A stretch of 64,000 nucleotides of DNA from Hygrocybe punicea (Eukaryota > Basidiomycota > Agaricomycetes > Agaricales > Hygrophoraceae). The DNA lies in the NCBI GenBank assembly GCA_963556145.1, contig OY744463.1:6696001-6760000 (forward strand). Direction: 5' to 3'. Positions 33,918 to 45,609 of this stretch are shown piece after piece; position 1 is the stretch's first letter, and every line of letters begins with the position of its first letter. A program made the position numbers and the translations under genes. The notes below the pieces were generated by a model that was not told where the DNA came from, did not search any database, and worked only from the letters and a program-made list of their open reading frames with translations.

Positions 33918-35036
33918 TCAAAATCTCGCGCAAGGGCCCACGATGTCTCTGCTCAGACGGCGCATTGCCGATTCATAGTATGTTAATGTGTCGTTTTCCA
34001 ACTTCAAAATGAAGAAAAGCCATGTCTGCCCATCGGATAGACAGAAACGGACCTCGGGAAGGCTGGAATGCAATGCTCAGACGACGAAGTAAAGCAGGCA
34101 GTGCTGATGTACTTAGTGGACTTCAGCAATGCAATCGCCTGACTAACAGCTTCCGGGATATAGGCGATCAGGCTCTGTTCGAGACTCTGGCGTTTGGCTT
34201 CAACTAGGAACAGGCGACCGTTTGCAATCTCGAAAGCGTCCTCTCTGGACCCACCAGGGCCAAGCAAGCGGTCTGAGAAGGCCGTGAAATAATTCGTGGA
34301 CACGACGGTGTTTGATATTGTGACTCACCCTTGTAACAATGTTGTCCATCACTTTCTCATACTCAATAACCGCATAGTCGACATTACCGCTCAACCACAA
34401 TTCATATCCCGAATCGGTGTTCGAGATTTGGACCGCATCACCTGGGGCAATCCTCATCTCAGGAAGAATGGCAATGTCTCTTTGTTGAGTTGAAGGCAAT
34501 CTCCGTCAACGCGAGAAGTATTGCGTCAAGAATCATGCGTGATCCTGGTTCGAAAGTAGTGATTTTGACGACCGAACGCAAAAGTGATTAACACAAGACG
34601 CACGTCCATGTTAACGCGTGCATAGATCTTCTTGATTCTGGAGTGTAGATCTTTAATTTCAGCCTCAACTTCCGCTGTCAACCCGTTCGTTAAGTCGGCT
34701 ATTTTCTCGGGCACAAAAACGAGACGTTTTCTCTTGACACCAGCCTTCTTGAGGTCTTCTGATGTAACGGTTGAGAAAGTCAATCTCTGGAGCATCATTA
34801 TTAATAATAATAGTATATAAATGGAATATGCAACATGCTGGTTTCTTGGCACCTTTGAGTATGTTCTCGAGCGCAGACAAATGCTCTGAGATAATTGGCA
34901 AATCCTCCTCCGTTTCTTCAATCCCATCCAGCTCTTCCTTGAGGGCTTCGAGACTATTTAGCGCCATCCTCATATTGGAAAGGTCGACAGTTGAGTCCTG
35001 CAGACTGCGCTTGCGCTTGTGAGTGCGTTCCGACAT
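33918..35036 (-). CDS. Unknown Agaricomycete protein, possibly PD-(D/E)XK-like, perhaps frame-broken
   Basis: The gene starts MSERTHKRKRSLQDST with a basic stretch and a leucine-rich helical region (LEALKEELDGIEETEEDLP). After an intron with an AT-rich interior, a segment KRKRLVFVPEKIADLTNGL follows. The distal part reads LPEMRIAPGDAVQISN, NVDYAVIEYEKVMDN, REDAFEIANGRLFLVEAKRQ and IPEAVSQAIALLKST. After an intron comes LPEVRFCLSDGQTWLFFILK, ending at the TGA at 33,918. The D...E-x-K spacing with a preceding beta-strand recalls restriction-endonuclease-like folds; that is inference. I could not find introns joining the frames near 34,290 and 34,505. One or two indels, or unusual introns, are present. 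Confidence 0.5.
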
Positions 35037-35408
35037 GTGTAGGGGAGTGGGTGAGATACACTGTCAGCTTGCTTGAGTAACCCCACGTGGTGTGACATCA
35101 CAGCTAGTTTACAAACGTTCGGCTGCAGATTCAGTGCAGAACAAGTTTGACGGCTCCGTGGAGCTGATATATCGATACGCTGAGCCCTAGGGCGGGGTGG
35201 ATTACTTGGGCCCCAAAAATACAATGGTGGGCTATTCCGTTTCATGTTTATTCTCTTTCGTCTTTTCGAGTTTCTAAACACTGGCCAGATTCTCGGTCTT
35301 CTGTCGCAAGCTGTACTGTGTGCCGCAGGTGCAGGTATACGATAGCGAGCGCGGGGTGGCATATTAACCATTTTGTAAACAGACAAAAACAAATCAGCTA
35401 CAACTTGA

Positions 35409-36532
35409 ATGCCACCACTGACTCGAGTTGAAGAACTTGGTCAAAGACTCGCCCGCTACTTGATCCTAGTGGATCAAAGCTCCGAGCAGTTGCAAAAATC
35501 TCTGCCGTCTTGGCGAGTAGAAGAATATTATCGCCAGATGGAGCAAGAGCCTTGGGTTGTTGGGGAAAATGACAATGAAGGCTGGGAAACGCCTCCAGGA
35601 GAGCGAGAAGTTTACCTTGACGAAATGGATCAAACCATTGAGACTACTCCTTTAACAAGCCCTGAAAAGTATGTGTGTGTGTACTGATTCATGCATTGTC
35701 TTCTGATAAATAGGGGGATTCACGCATGCCTCAACTCGTGCCTCAACTCGGCCCCAACTCAGCCCCAACTCGACGAGTTGCGGAGTCCCGTTTGGGCAAT
35801 TCCGCGCAAGTTGGGGTCGAAGTTGGGAGAGTCGAAGTTGGGGTTTGTCCCGACCACGATCTCAAACCCCAACTTCGTGCCTCAACTTCAACCCCAACTT
35901 GACAAAAAGTGCCCAAAAAGGGCACCAAGTTGGGGTCGAAGTTGGGTCCGAAGTTGGGGCCGAGTTGGGATGTGTGAATCCCCCTAATGCTTCTAGTTAT
36001 ATGAAAGTCCTTTTCGCTGCGCACGCAGCGTCCGCTTGCATCATCACGTGTATCTTACCCGACGAACCGGATAAAATTCGAAAGCATGTCTTACCGAGAG
36101 CCACACAGCTTCAGTGCGTCGCGGCGTTCCGCTTACTGCCTAAGCATTGAATAGATGTTTTATCACCTTTCTGTCTGTAGTCAAGAGTATATGGACAAGA
36201 CCAGACCCGATTCCTCGGACGACGATTCTGATTGGGAGCCAGAAGATGAGCCATTTACGACCTCCGCCATCGCTACTGGAGCCCAAACTCGACCAGTTTC
36301 TGAAGTTGAGTGGCAGGGATTGTCGGCAAACCCGGATAGCATGGTTGGAAAGGCATTTCACCTCTCAAACGAGAGTAGTGGCGATGAGGATGTGGTTTAT
36401 GAGATCAGTGGCTATCGGTTCAGGAAAGGTCAGGGGAGAACTTATGAGGTCCATTTCACCGGCTGCGTTGATTCGATGGACATGGGCGAACAAGAGTTAG
36501 CACAAATGATTCGAAGTAGCTACGCAATCTAA
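35409..36532 (+). CDS. Unknown acidic protein with MITE-inflated intron
   Basis: Exon 1 (35,409-35,668) encodes a helical segment (RVEELGQRLARYLILVDQSS) and an acidic stretch. Exon 2 (36,181-36,532) continues in frame through QEYMDKTRPDSSDDDSDWEP to a C-terminal part that could be a chromo-like beta fold (DVVYEISGYRFRKGQGRTYE, then VHFTG), ending at the TAA at 36,530. The 512-nt intron has proper GTATGT..TAG borders and holds a 272-bp MITE. Other introns here are around 50-60 nt. Family not recognised. Confidence 0.65.
35713..35984. mobile_element. 272-bp Tc1/mariner-like MITE in an intron
   Basis: The inverted ends are GGGGGATTCACGCATGCC and, on the other strand, GGGGGATTCACACATCCC. Each is flanked by TA, the mariner target duplication. 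The interior is built from repeats of CCCAACTCG / CAAGTTGGGGT words in both orientations, so most of the element can fold. No coding capacity. Confidence 0.8.
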
Positions 36533-36800
36533 GCCTGACGCATCAGTTTCATCCTCCTTGACCATTGCAGAGTTCAGAGTATTACAGATACTACGAGAGA
36601 ATATTTGAATGTATTTACTTTCAATCTGGTTTACTCCTGCAATGGGGTGAAGGTTGTCTTTCCAGTCCGGGCCTATAATTGTAATATACGATGAACTGTC
36701 GGAAAACTGATGCCAGTTGCTTGACGTGGGGAGAGTGTCAGACATGCGAACGTTAAGATCACTACAAACGGCTGTCAAATCACCCAACACCAGCGGATTA

Positions 36801-37439
36801 CTATTTCGCAGGGCGTGATACCGTGTCCTGGACTGTCAAGAGATTTGCCGCAATCGCAGCGGCTTCTTGGATGCATTTCAGCCGCTCATACTGCGCCTGC
36901 ACAGCACGCGTGGTATCCGCGATCATTTGTTGCTCTGTCGGGATGGTTTGCGGTGCCGCCGATCCTACGCCTGGCAGGAGCGGCAGGGCATCTACACCCG
37001 TGTGGCGCATCATGTCACACAATAGTTGGAATGCTTGTTTCAACGACGCGATATCTGCTGCGAGGATACACAGCGTGCAAGAAATTTCACATTAATCTCA
37101 ACCGTCAGAGAGAATATTAGAGGAAGACATACATACCTTCAGTTTGGGTCGGGTTGCTTCCGGGGTGGTATGCATGTAGTCTGTGGATTTTGTCTTCGTT
37201 GAGTTAAGCTGTAGCATTCACACTATATGGCCTGACATTCCCACCAGTGCACCTCTTGCTAGAGTTTGAACTCGTTCAACTTGTGACCGTACATGCTGGA
37301 TGTTTTGCTTGAAGAGTTCTGGGGAGTTGGGATCGGGTCCCTGGTGAAGAGCCTGGTCCTGGATTGGTGGAGGCTGGGTTTGGGATGGCGAAACTTGTGG
37401 AAAGTTGGGTGGCAGGGCGTGTATGAAGCCCCCAAGCAT
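36801..37439 (-). CDS. Small unknown helical protein
   Basis: Exons: 37,439-37,253; 37,193-37,137; 37,057-36,801. A Pro/Gln-rich N-terminus (NFPQVSPSQTQPPPIQDQ) precedes two predicted helices (ELFKQNIQHVRSQVERVQTL; DIASLKQAFQLLCDMMRHTG). A third lies in EQQMIADTTRAVQAQYERLK, followed by CIQEAAAIAANLL. The exon 1/2 junction is my best choice and keeps the frame (AYHPGSNPTQTEA). Size and helical content would suit a subunit of a complex such as Mediator, but I do not recognise a specific family. Confidence 0.6.
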
Positions 37440-37584
37440 ATTCAAGCTTCAAGCTGGCGTTCAAGTTCGTAGGATTGACGTTTGTTTACTAATGTTTGCA
37501 CAGACCCGCAAGTACAGCAAAATTGAAATTTATTGATAATTAGTCGAGGAAGGATACAGCCCCATATCAACCTAACAATCCAAC

Positions 37585-38720
37585 TCAAGCGTACTAAAAC
37601 AAGGCGAGTCAGGATTAATTTAGCAAATAAAATAGATATGCCTACCCGGGTAAAAGTTCCCATCGTCATGAATGTCTCCTTTCTTTTAGGCTCGTTCCCG
37701 TTGGTGTATAATGATTTCACTGCTACGCTCATCTCTGCCTTCCGTTTCGCCTCCTCCATCGCCAAGCTACTCACCACGGCCCGGCTCGCCGCGGCGATGC
37801 TCGGATTTGTACTAGGTAATGCGGGCGATGGCTTCTTCTTTGTTGGTAGCCCACCATCAGCATTCCCTGCCGCTTTCCGCTTCTTGGATTTCTTCACGGG
37901 TTCGAGGAGGCGATGGCGTTCCATGGTGTCGTACAAGCGTACCTCCTCTTCGGGAGCGGGGTTTAGCGGAATCACCTCCTCCGCCTGGTCATATTTAGAG
38001 GCGCATTGTGGGCAGACGTCAAGCTGCTTGCTAGTGCCATCAACCAGATTCTCTGTTTGCCGATACTTCCCCTTTTCGTCCTTGGGGGAAGGTGTCGACG
38101 AGATGCTTGAGACAGTCTTGAACCCAGCGAGGGAGAAGACACACCCGCAAGATGCGATATACACAAACGGCTGCACGCCATTCATCTCCTTGAGCGTGAG
38201 CGGGCAAACGAACTGGGGGCGATCTGTGGGAGCCTGCGTTGACGCCATGGTAGACGGGGCTGGGTTAGCAGTGAGTGTGAGGGTTTTGACGTCCTAGCAT
38301 TCGAGACCTTAGTAGGCCTACGTGAAAATAGAAGAGAGATATGCGGACCTTCAAGGAGCGAATGTGGCCACAAATCTTCTCGCCATCCCCATACGCTCCC
38401 CGGTCGAGCAGGTACTCCAGTATCGCGTCTTTGTTATATAGTTTCCCCAAATGGCAGGAGACGATGGGTTCTTGGAGTGGGCGCTACGTTACGACAAAAT
38501 CAGCCTAAAATACAATCCAAGAACCTTTAGATGACAGAAATGGACCTTGGAAAGCGCACAGAAGAACCATTTGGCGCGGGTTTGGTTTGCCTTGTCGGCT
38601 TGCTCAGCCTAGATTGCTGTAAGCTCATCATACCAGGGAAGGTGGATGTTATGGGCGGACCTTGGGTTTGTTTCGAACCAAATCCCTGCGGTCGGGGATA
38701 CTGCCTCCATCATTACCCAT
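37585..38720 (-). CDS. RTF2: Replication termination factor 2
   Basis: Rtf2 acts at paused replication forks and in splicing through a degenerate RING-like domain. Exons: 38,720-38,661; 38,608-38,546; 38,483-38,349; 38,293-37,646; 37,593-37,585. The start MGNDGGSIPDRRDLV is the family N-terminus. It is followed by WFFCALSK, LQEPIVSCHLGKLYNKDAIL, then EYLLDRG and HIRSLKDVKTL. The second half of the domain has FVCPLTLKEMNG and FVYIASCGCVFS; CPQC supplies the last metal ligands. A long Lys-rich region leads to the conserved ending FMTMGTFTRYA, in which YA and the stop come from a 9-nt terminal exon. Confidence 0.92.
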
Positions 38721-38821
38721 GGTGAGCTAGAGGCTAGTACACTGCGTAACTTCAAGTTGGTGAGTAACTTGGTGAGCGTGAAGGCGTGAGAAGGCAATAA
38801 CTATTATTTATGTAATTATTT

Positions 38822-40908
38822 ATGCATAGTATACGCTTAACCTTAACGTTGATGATATTCCCCAGAAATGTCTTCGTCACAGGCAACCACTGTCTCTACG
38901 TCGCCTCTCGCGTCGTCACCGCTTCCGCTACCGTGTCTGCAACTTCCTCTGTGGCTCAGTGTTGGGTGCGACGCACCAATCACACCACGGCCATCGTACG
39001 CTCGGTAAGGAATGGGGGGTTCGAGAGATCATATGCGACCCAAGCCAATACCCCTGGTGATGACTCGAGCTCAGGCATTCCACTTTATCGTCAGTGTTTG
39101 TCACCAGAATTCATTGGCGGAAGAGCATCAATTTATTCAATTTGTTGTTCAGGAAAACTCATCGATGCGTGGAATGGGACTCCAACAAAATGGTACCCCA
39201 TTCCAATAGCTGTCGGCGCACTCCTGCTTGTCGCCATTCGATACCGAAAGAGGGCCGTCAGGACAGAAAAGGAGGTGCAATTGGATCAGGATGGCAAGGA
39301 AGTCATCAAGCTCAGAGGACCTTGGCAGGTGCGTTAACTTTCAGTTTCCTTCGAGCTTCCACGCCATTATGGTTGTCTCCGGCGCTCATCCATGAATGAC
39401 TTCCAACTCAAATTCTTCTCCAGGTCCACGTATTGGGCGCGCTCCCTCTCCGCAATATGTCCCGTCTCTGGGGCTACCTCAACTCGCTCGAGCTCCCAAT
39501 CTGGTTCCGCCCGTTCGGCTTCCGCTTCTATGCCCTTATATTCGGGTGTAACCTCAATGAGATTGAACCAGCAGATCTAACCCAGTACGCGAGCCTTGGC
39601 GAGTTCTTCTATCGCAAGCTAAAGGACGGAGCGCGGCCCGTGGATGACGCTTCCCTGGTGCGTCTGCGACATTACTTTTCCTCAACCTTCTGTCTGCCCC
39701 TGAAGTATACTGAGATAGTCGCTTCCTTTTTGGTATTCAGGTCAGTCCTGCGGATGGGAAGGTTCTCCACTTTGGCACGATCAAGGGCCTGCGCGTTGAG
39801 CAAGTAAAAGGCATCACCTACTCGCTTGACGCGCTCCTCGGTGTTGATCAGGATCCTGGCACAATGACTGTTGTCGACGACCACGAGTTCGCCAACGTAA
39901 ATGGGATTGAGTACAGCCTCGACCGGCTGCTAGGGGTATCGCCTGCATCGACCCCGGGTAGTGCAACGCCGTCCTCATCCGACATACCCCACGTGCGCCT
40001 GGAGGCAGAGCCGCACGCCACTGGCCCTACGCCGCCGACGAAACACGGCGAGCAGGTGGACGCATCCGTAGTAGACCCCGAGCGTGATCTCAAGGAGACG
40101 CTCGTGCGAGACGCATCGGTGGCGCTCGAGATTGGGGTGAAGGCCGCCGTGGCAGGCATCGAGATAGGTAGGAAGAGCAAGGGTGGGGGAAGAAGCGTCG
40201 GGAATGGCAACTCGCTGTTTTTCACGGTGATATACCTTGCGCCGGGCGACTACCACCGATTTCACAGCCCGACAGCGTGGGTTGTGGAGAAGCGGCGGCA
40301 TTTTGTAGGTGCGTTGTCTTTCGGCTAGGTCATCTATCGCTGAGTTGGGCCAACGATGTGGATTTTTTTTTTGTTTGGCCTTTCGTGTTTGCATTTTCAA
40401 GGCGAATTATTCTCGGTGTCGCCATACATGGCGAAACGACTGGAAAACCTGTTTGTACTCAATGAGCGCGTTGCTCTTCTGGGAAGATGGAAGCACGGAT
40501 TCTTCGGGATGGTCCCTGTCGGCGCAACCAATGTTGGAAGCATCAAAATAAACTTTGATCAGGTCAGGGCAAATCCACTACTCTCCCTCCCATCCACCAC
40601 ACGTCTCACGTACCCTCTCCACTTTTCCACCTCTCCATCTACAGGCCCTCCGCACGAATGTCCGTGTCCGTGGGCGCCCACCACCACCGGGGACGTACTC
40701 GGAAGCCACCTATGCTGGTGCTTCATCCATCTTGCAAGGGCAACTGCTTACTCCTGCACAGGAGATGGGTGGGTTCTGTCTGGGGAGTACTATTGTGCTT
40801 GTGTTCGAAGCACCGATGACGTTTGAGTTTGCTGTACGCGCGGGTGAGCAGGTGAGGGTGGGACAGCGGCTGGGAGATGTGCCTGTGAAAAAAGAGAAAG
40901 TGGAGTAG
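38822..40908 (+). CDS. PSD1: Mitochondrial phosphatidylserine decarboxylase
   Basis: Makes phosphatidylethanolamine from phosphatidylserine in the inner mitochondrial membrane. The first exon (ATG 38,822, or 38,852 in the same frame) gives an Arg/Ser-rich presequence. After an intron the single membrane helix [15 protein letters not shown] follows. Catalytic exons include [60 protein letters not shown] and [14 protein letters not shown]. The self-cleavage motif is [15 protein letters not shown], where LGST yields the pyruvoyl Ser. An acidic low-complexity insertion of about 90 residues lies before [12 protein letters not shown]. Introns are at about 39,092-39,151, 39,330-39,423, 39,655-39,741, 40,308-40,400 and 40,562-40,645. 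Confidence 0.95.
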
Positions 40909-41341
40909 GGTATGTGGGCATAGGATGATGGAAATGGGGATTCTTTGGCTCAATCTGCCTGAAGTCAGCGGGTGGATCTAGAAAGCCGCTCGGGGCGGTG
41001 GGATCCTACAGATTACGCAGCTTCTTGCACCAAGGTACCACCTTCGTGCTTGGACAAGCTGTCCCACGTCTCTCACTCCCATGACACTCGTTTCTGCAAT
41101 CGTTGGAACTATGCCTCAGATTAGACAGCGTTTCGGTGCATCAGACCAGAGTCCAAATAATTCGCTTCACGGGGAGAAAGGGAAGACTGGCCTGAGGTAG
41201 TACGCGAACTTGAATATGGAGTCCTCGTCATATGAAGCAGTGCTACCAGGCATTTCTCGTAATGATATGTGGACTTTCCGCCTTTTATGCACAAGTGATT
41301 GTATTGAACATTATTCGACTAGTCAGAACGAAAACTGTGGC
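40909..41341. other. Convergent intergenic region
   Basis: About 430 bp between convergent PSD1 and the E2 gene. No gene was recognised. Confidence 0.55.
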
Positions 41342-43095
41342 CTAGATACTATCCGCAATCAGCCTCTCAGGCGTCTCCACGTAACCTCTCCAGCATTCCA
41401 CGAAAGCCGCGAGTTCCGCACCCTCCACAACCCGGTGGTCTGCACTCCAGCTCACACCGATCTTCAGCCGTCGCTCGCCCACCCCGTCCGCACGTTCCAC
41501 ATCCCACACCCACCGTGCACGCCCAACGGCGACGATGGCGACGCCTCCACCGGGCACAAGCACGGGCGCGGCGAAGTCGCCCTTGCCGATCGCACCGACG
41601 TTTGACAACGTGAGAGTCCCGCCGCGCCGTGGCATGTCTGCTGGGGACAGCGCACACGGCGTCTGCCGCCCGAGGTGTGCGAGACGAGTGAGCCGTGCGG
41701 CGAGCGCGTATATGGAGTGAGTGTCTGTGTGGTTGATGGTGGGTGTGTAGAGCCCAGTGGGAGTCGAGAGGGCTATATTGATGTCGGCATGTGGGCGGAT
41801 GGTGAGTGTGGGTTTGGGGGCAGAGGTGGATGACTCAGAGGTAGGAATTGGGACTGGAGTGGGAGTGGGAGTGGGAGTGGGAGTGATTGAGGAGCGGAAG
41901 AGGGGCCATTCGAGCATTGCTCTTGAGAGAGTTTTGAGGAGAATGGGAAGGTATGTGAGTCGAGTGAAGTGCCCAAAGTCGGGTACAGCAGGAGGCTGGG
42001 GTACAGGGTGGAGAGCTGACGGTGAGACAGACGCTGGTGGGGCGGGCGAGGCGGGTGGAGGACGGAAGTGAATGGGGATGTGGGCGTTGAGTGTTGGGAG
42101 TAAGTTGTGGATGGCTGTTAGGTCAAGCGTAGTGGAGTAGCTGCGAGTTAGAGGTCAGGGAAGACGTGCAGCGTGGAAAGTAAGATGTCAACTTACCCGA
42201 AGAGTGGGATTTCTAGGCTCTGCATGTATGAGATGTGAGAATTGCATCTTCGGTTCGAATGATAGACGACTACGGCACCTTGGTCATAGATTTCCACATC
42301 CCATATCTCGTCCTTCCCAGCTCGACAATCACGTCAGCATCTACCTGTGTCTCCTGCGCTGCTGCACTGTTGCTCAAGAAAGCTTCGATGTCGCTCTTCT
42401 CCACCCGTCCGTCCTTCCCACTGCCTGGAACCAACTGAGCCAAATCCACCCCCGTTTGGCGCGCCAAATGCCTGACCGAAGGCATCGCGAGGACATTTGG
42501 TGCGTTGGGGCGGGCAGCATCCGAACCATAGACAGTGTCTAGGCTCTGTTTCCGCACTAGCTGCTCCAGTGAAGGACCCAACTTCGTCTCGTACGGTGGT
42601 GCCTGGGATGTGGTCGTTGGCTGCGCAGCCTGTCCAGAAGAGCTCGCAGGTTCTACCGTCGTGGAGTCCGTAGAGTCTAGTGCTTCTTCGTCGACTTCGA
42701 TGAGGCAGAGGCCAGCACCAACTTTCACAACTTCGCCCTCCTGGGCCAGGAGCTCCCGCACGACGCCGTCGAACGGGCTCGTGATCTCCACGCTTGCCTT
42801 GTCACTCTGAACCTCACAAAGCGGGTCAAACTCCCGCACGCTGGACGTTGGCTTCACGCTCCTGCTCTCTCGGCGTTCAGTTTCTTGTTTGTTTGTTTTT
42901 TGCTGAAAGAAAAAAGGACGGGCGGAACTTTGAGACGCACCACTTGATGACCTCGCATTCTGTTATTCCTTCGCCAATATCTGCGAGCTTGAACTTCTGC
43001 AGGACCTTCCTGGATGCCCAGTGAGCAGGGGTGGTGTGAAAGCGGGATACCGCAAAAGGACGTCCAAGGATGGGTCTGTAAGCTCTGAAGTGCAT
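41342..43095 (-). CDS. Branched-chain 2-oxoacid dehydrogenase E2 (dihydrolipoyl transacylase)
   Basis: Core subunit of the mitochondrial complex that degrades Val, Leu and Ile. A basic presequence ([20 protein letters not shown]) is followed by the lipoyl domain [18 protein letters not shown]. After an intron comes [17 protein letters not shown]; the Lys of DKAS is lipoylated. The subunit-binding domain reads [20 protein letters not shown] and [18 protein letters not shown]. The catalytic domain ends with [20 protein letters not shown] (HRVxxG active site). GEG in the lipoyl domain and the overall order favour BCKDH E2 over pyruvate E2. A TP-repeat (about 41,855-41,885) and Pro/Ser-rich linkers are present. 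Introns lie near 42,850-42,940, 42,218-42,290 and 42,140-42,197. Confidence 0.9.
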
Positions 43096-43279
43096 GGTTG
43101 GTCCGACATCAGCAAAACACGGAATTCACGATTTGCCTTTGTGGTGTTTGGCCGTGATATGTAAGCGGTTAACCTCAGCACGTAGCCTTAGTAAATAAAA
43201 CCTCTGGTACAACTGTACTCAATCGCCTGGGACTGGTCTTAGCACACCATTTCAACAATGAGGTTGAAACATTATCCCA

Positions 43280-45387
43280 TCAAGTATCCACGAGGCGAAG
43301 GACTGCAACTGATTCGACATGCGCTGTCTGAGGGAAAAGATCCAGCCCTCTCAAGCTCTCTAGCCCGTAGTAACCCGGCCTGCTCGCCCCGTCTGTCCTT
43401 TTCAGAATGATCCCTACATCCCTGGCCTGCGTATGAACATTACAGCTCACATAAACCACAGTCCGACATCTGAATGCCAACAACTGTTCAATAAAATTGT
43501 CGTCGCAACCCTTTCGTGGCGGATCGATAATGAGTACGGTGCGGTCTGGAGGGAAATCCGCTACGGTTGAAAAGATATCGGCAGCATCTCCGGCTCGGAA
43601 CGTGCATTTCCCATCAGAAATATTATTGAGTTGAGCGTTGCGTCTGGCAAATTTGATGGAGTCGGAGGAGAGCTCAATGCCAGCAATTGTTGTAAATTGC
43701 GGGGAAAGTGCAATGGCGAAGAGGCCACTGCCACAATAGGCATCTACGAGATGTGTTGGGGGTGGAGTGGAAACTAGGGTTGACGGAGAGAATATTGCAT
43801 CCCGCACATAATCTGTCAGCGGAACAAGAACGGAATTGTTGTTTTGAAAAAACGAGCCACCCGGGTATTCGAACAACATATCGCCCACTTTTTCACGTAC
43901 GGTTGCTCGGTGGTCCGTAACGCAAATGTGCTTCACCGAAGTGCCGGCGTTTTCAGGACTCGTAGCATTGGACTCGCGGTCGTTGCTTCGTTGTTCGCCT
44001 TCTGGCGCTTCAAGGGAGTCCCGGAGAAGTAGGGAGACACCTCTCTTGTACGTGAATATATTTCTGCGAATTTGTTTCAGCCATGGAGTTGGTTTGAGGA
44101 GAAAAATTTTACTGGATGATATCAGCACGCATGGGACGATAAGCATCGTTCAGAACAGGTGTTGCGATGGGACATTCCTAAACATATGTTTCAACGCTTG
44201 TTCGGAGAAAATTGAACATAAGAACAGACCTCGATGTCCATTACATGTCGCGTGCCGATACGATTGAAGCCAATCTTCAACCACTCTGGCTTCCCCGCAT
44301 TTGAAGCTTCACTATTATGAAATTTCTTTGGCGGAGCCTCAAAGTGGGGAGTAATTTTTGTTCGGTATCCATATTGCAAAGGCGATGGGATAGTAGACTG
44401 AATGGGTGGCATTGACGACTCGGGTATACCTGACGATGTAAATCCTCACCAATACAAAGAAAAATCACTCACCAGCAAAATTTTGATATGCTTTCACCAC
44501 GACATTCCGTTTGAGATCCAATTGTACCGGATAGGAGAGCATCTTCCTTGGACAGAAATAGTGATTGATAAATCACCAGAAGATCAATCACCAGAAGGGT
44601 CGGGCTCTTGCTCACTTGATACTGACACCCAGCACAAGACCCAAAATACTTGCACTGGATTCTACTCGAATCTCTGAGCTCGTCATTTGGGGTGAGGACT
44701 TCGATTAGATCGGCGAAGGAGTGTAAGCGTGAATTACGGTATATACGCGCTAGGATTTGTTCGCCCGGTAAGGCAAATGGAACAACGACAACCCAAGGCT
44801 TTTGGGGTGACGGGGCTATGGCCAAAGCCTCTCCTGAAAATATGGAAAAGTTAGGGGAGCGATCAAATATTACGGGCATGCAAATAGACTGCTGTATAGG
44901 GCCTCAACGCTCCATCAGCAAAAGAAACCGTTGGTTTCAAAGCGTTCGATGCAGCAACTGCGGCCAACAGAGCTATCAATCAAAAAAACTTACCGCTGGA
45001 CGACAGATTAGAAACAGTGATTTCGACCTCGGCCTTGAAGTCGAATGGTGAATCCCACTCCGTTCCATCTTCAAGAGCCCTGTCCACTCTTTCCGTCCCT
45101 AATAAAGATATCACGTCCCGCCAGAGAACATCGTCGTTAGAACAGGGTTCAGGCAGGCTGTGGTTCAACTTCTTTTGACGTTTACGAAATCCCTTGGCTT
45201 GAGGCTTCTTCTCTGAGGTTATCTTTTGCATAGCGCGGTCCAGGGCTGTATCAAGCGTAACACCAGCCTGAGCGACTCGATCGGAAGAAACTTCGAGTTT
45301 CTGTTTCTTGTCTGCAGGCTGCAACGAATCATCGCCAGAATCAGGTTTGGACCTCGTTTGGCGTGCAGCTCGAATAGGCTCAGACAT
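43280..45387 (-). CDS. TRM2: tRNA (uracil-5-)-methyltransferase
   Basis: Methylates U54 of tRNA using SAM. The ATG at 45,387 starts a basic N-terminus (MSEPIRAARQTRSKPD) and a nuclear-type KKQK stretch. A TRAM-like segment (GEALAIAPSPQKPWVVVVPF, then ALPGEQILARI) and a Cys cluster (CKYFGSCAGCQYQ) follow. The middle has YGYRTKITPHFEAPP and GTRHVMDIE. The RumA/TrmA-type catalytic domain reads FEYPGGSFFQNNN, VDAYCGSGLFAIAL (SAM loop), AGIELSSDSIKFAR, LIIDPPRKGCD, VYVSCN (nucleophilic Cys) and DLFPQTAHVESVA. Introns include about 44,905-44,990, 44,513-44,600, 44,435-44,470 and 44,170-44,230. The order and all motifs are complete. Confidence 0.92.
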
Positions 45388-45609
45388 TTTGTTGGGGTGA
45401 ATTGGTTGGGGCGACAAGTGATAATGGAATTTCCAAGTACGAATTGCTGGGCGCAGACGAAACATGCAACGTTGACTGCTGTCGAGGGTGCGAAGGTGGC
45501 CGACGCAGCCAAGCCATCATCGGTCCATCATCGATGCTTCATCTTCCGAGTATTTCCAAATGTAAAGTATTAGAGGCTTGCTCTTGCAGTACGTTGCACT
45601 ACCTCCACC

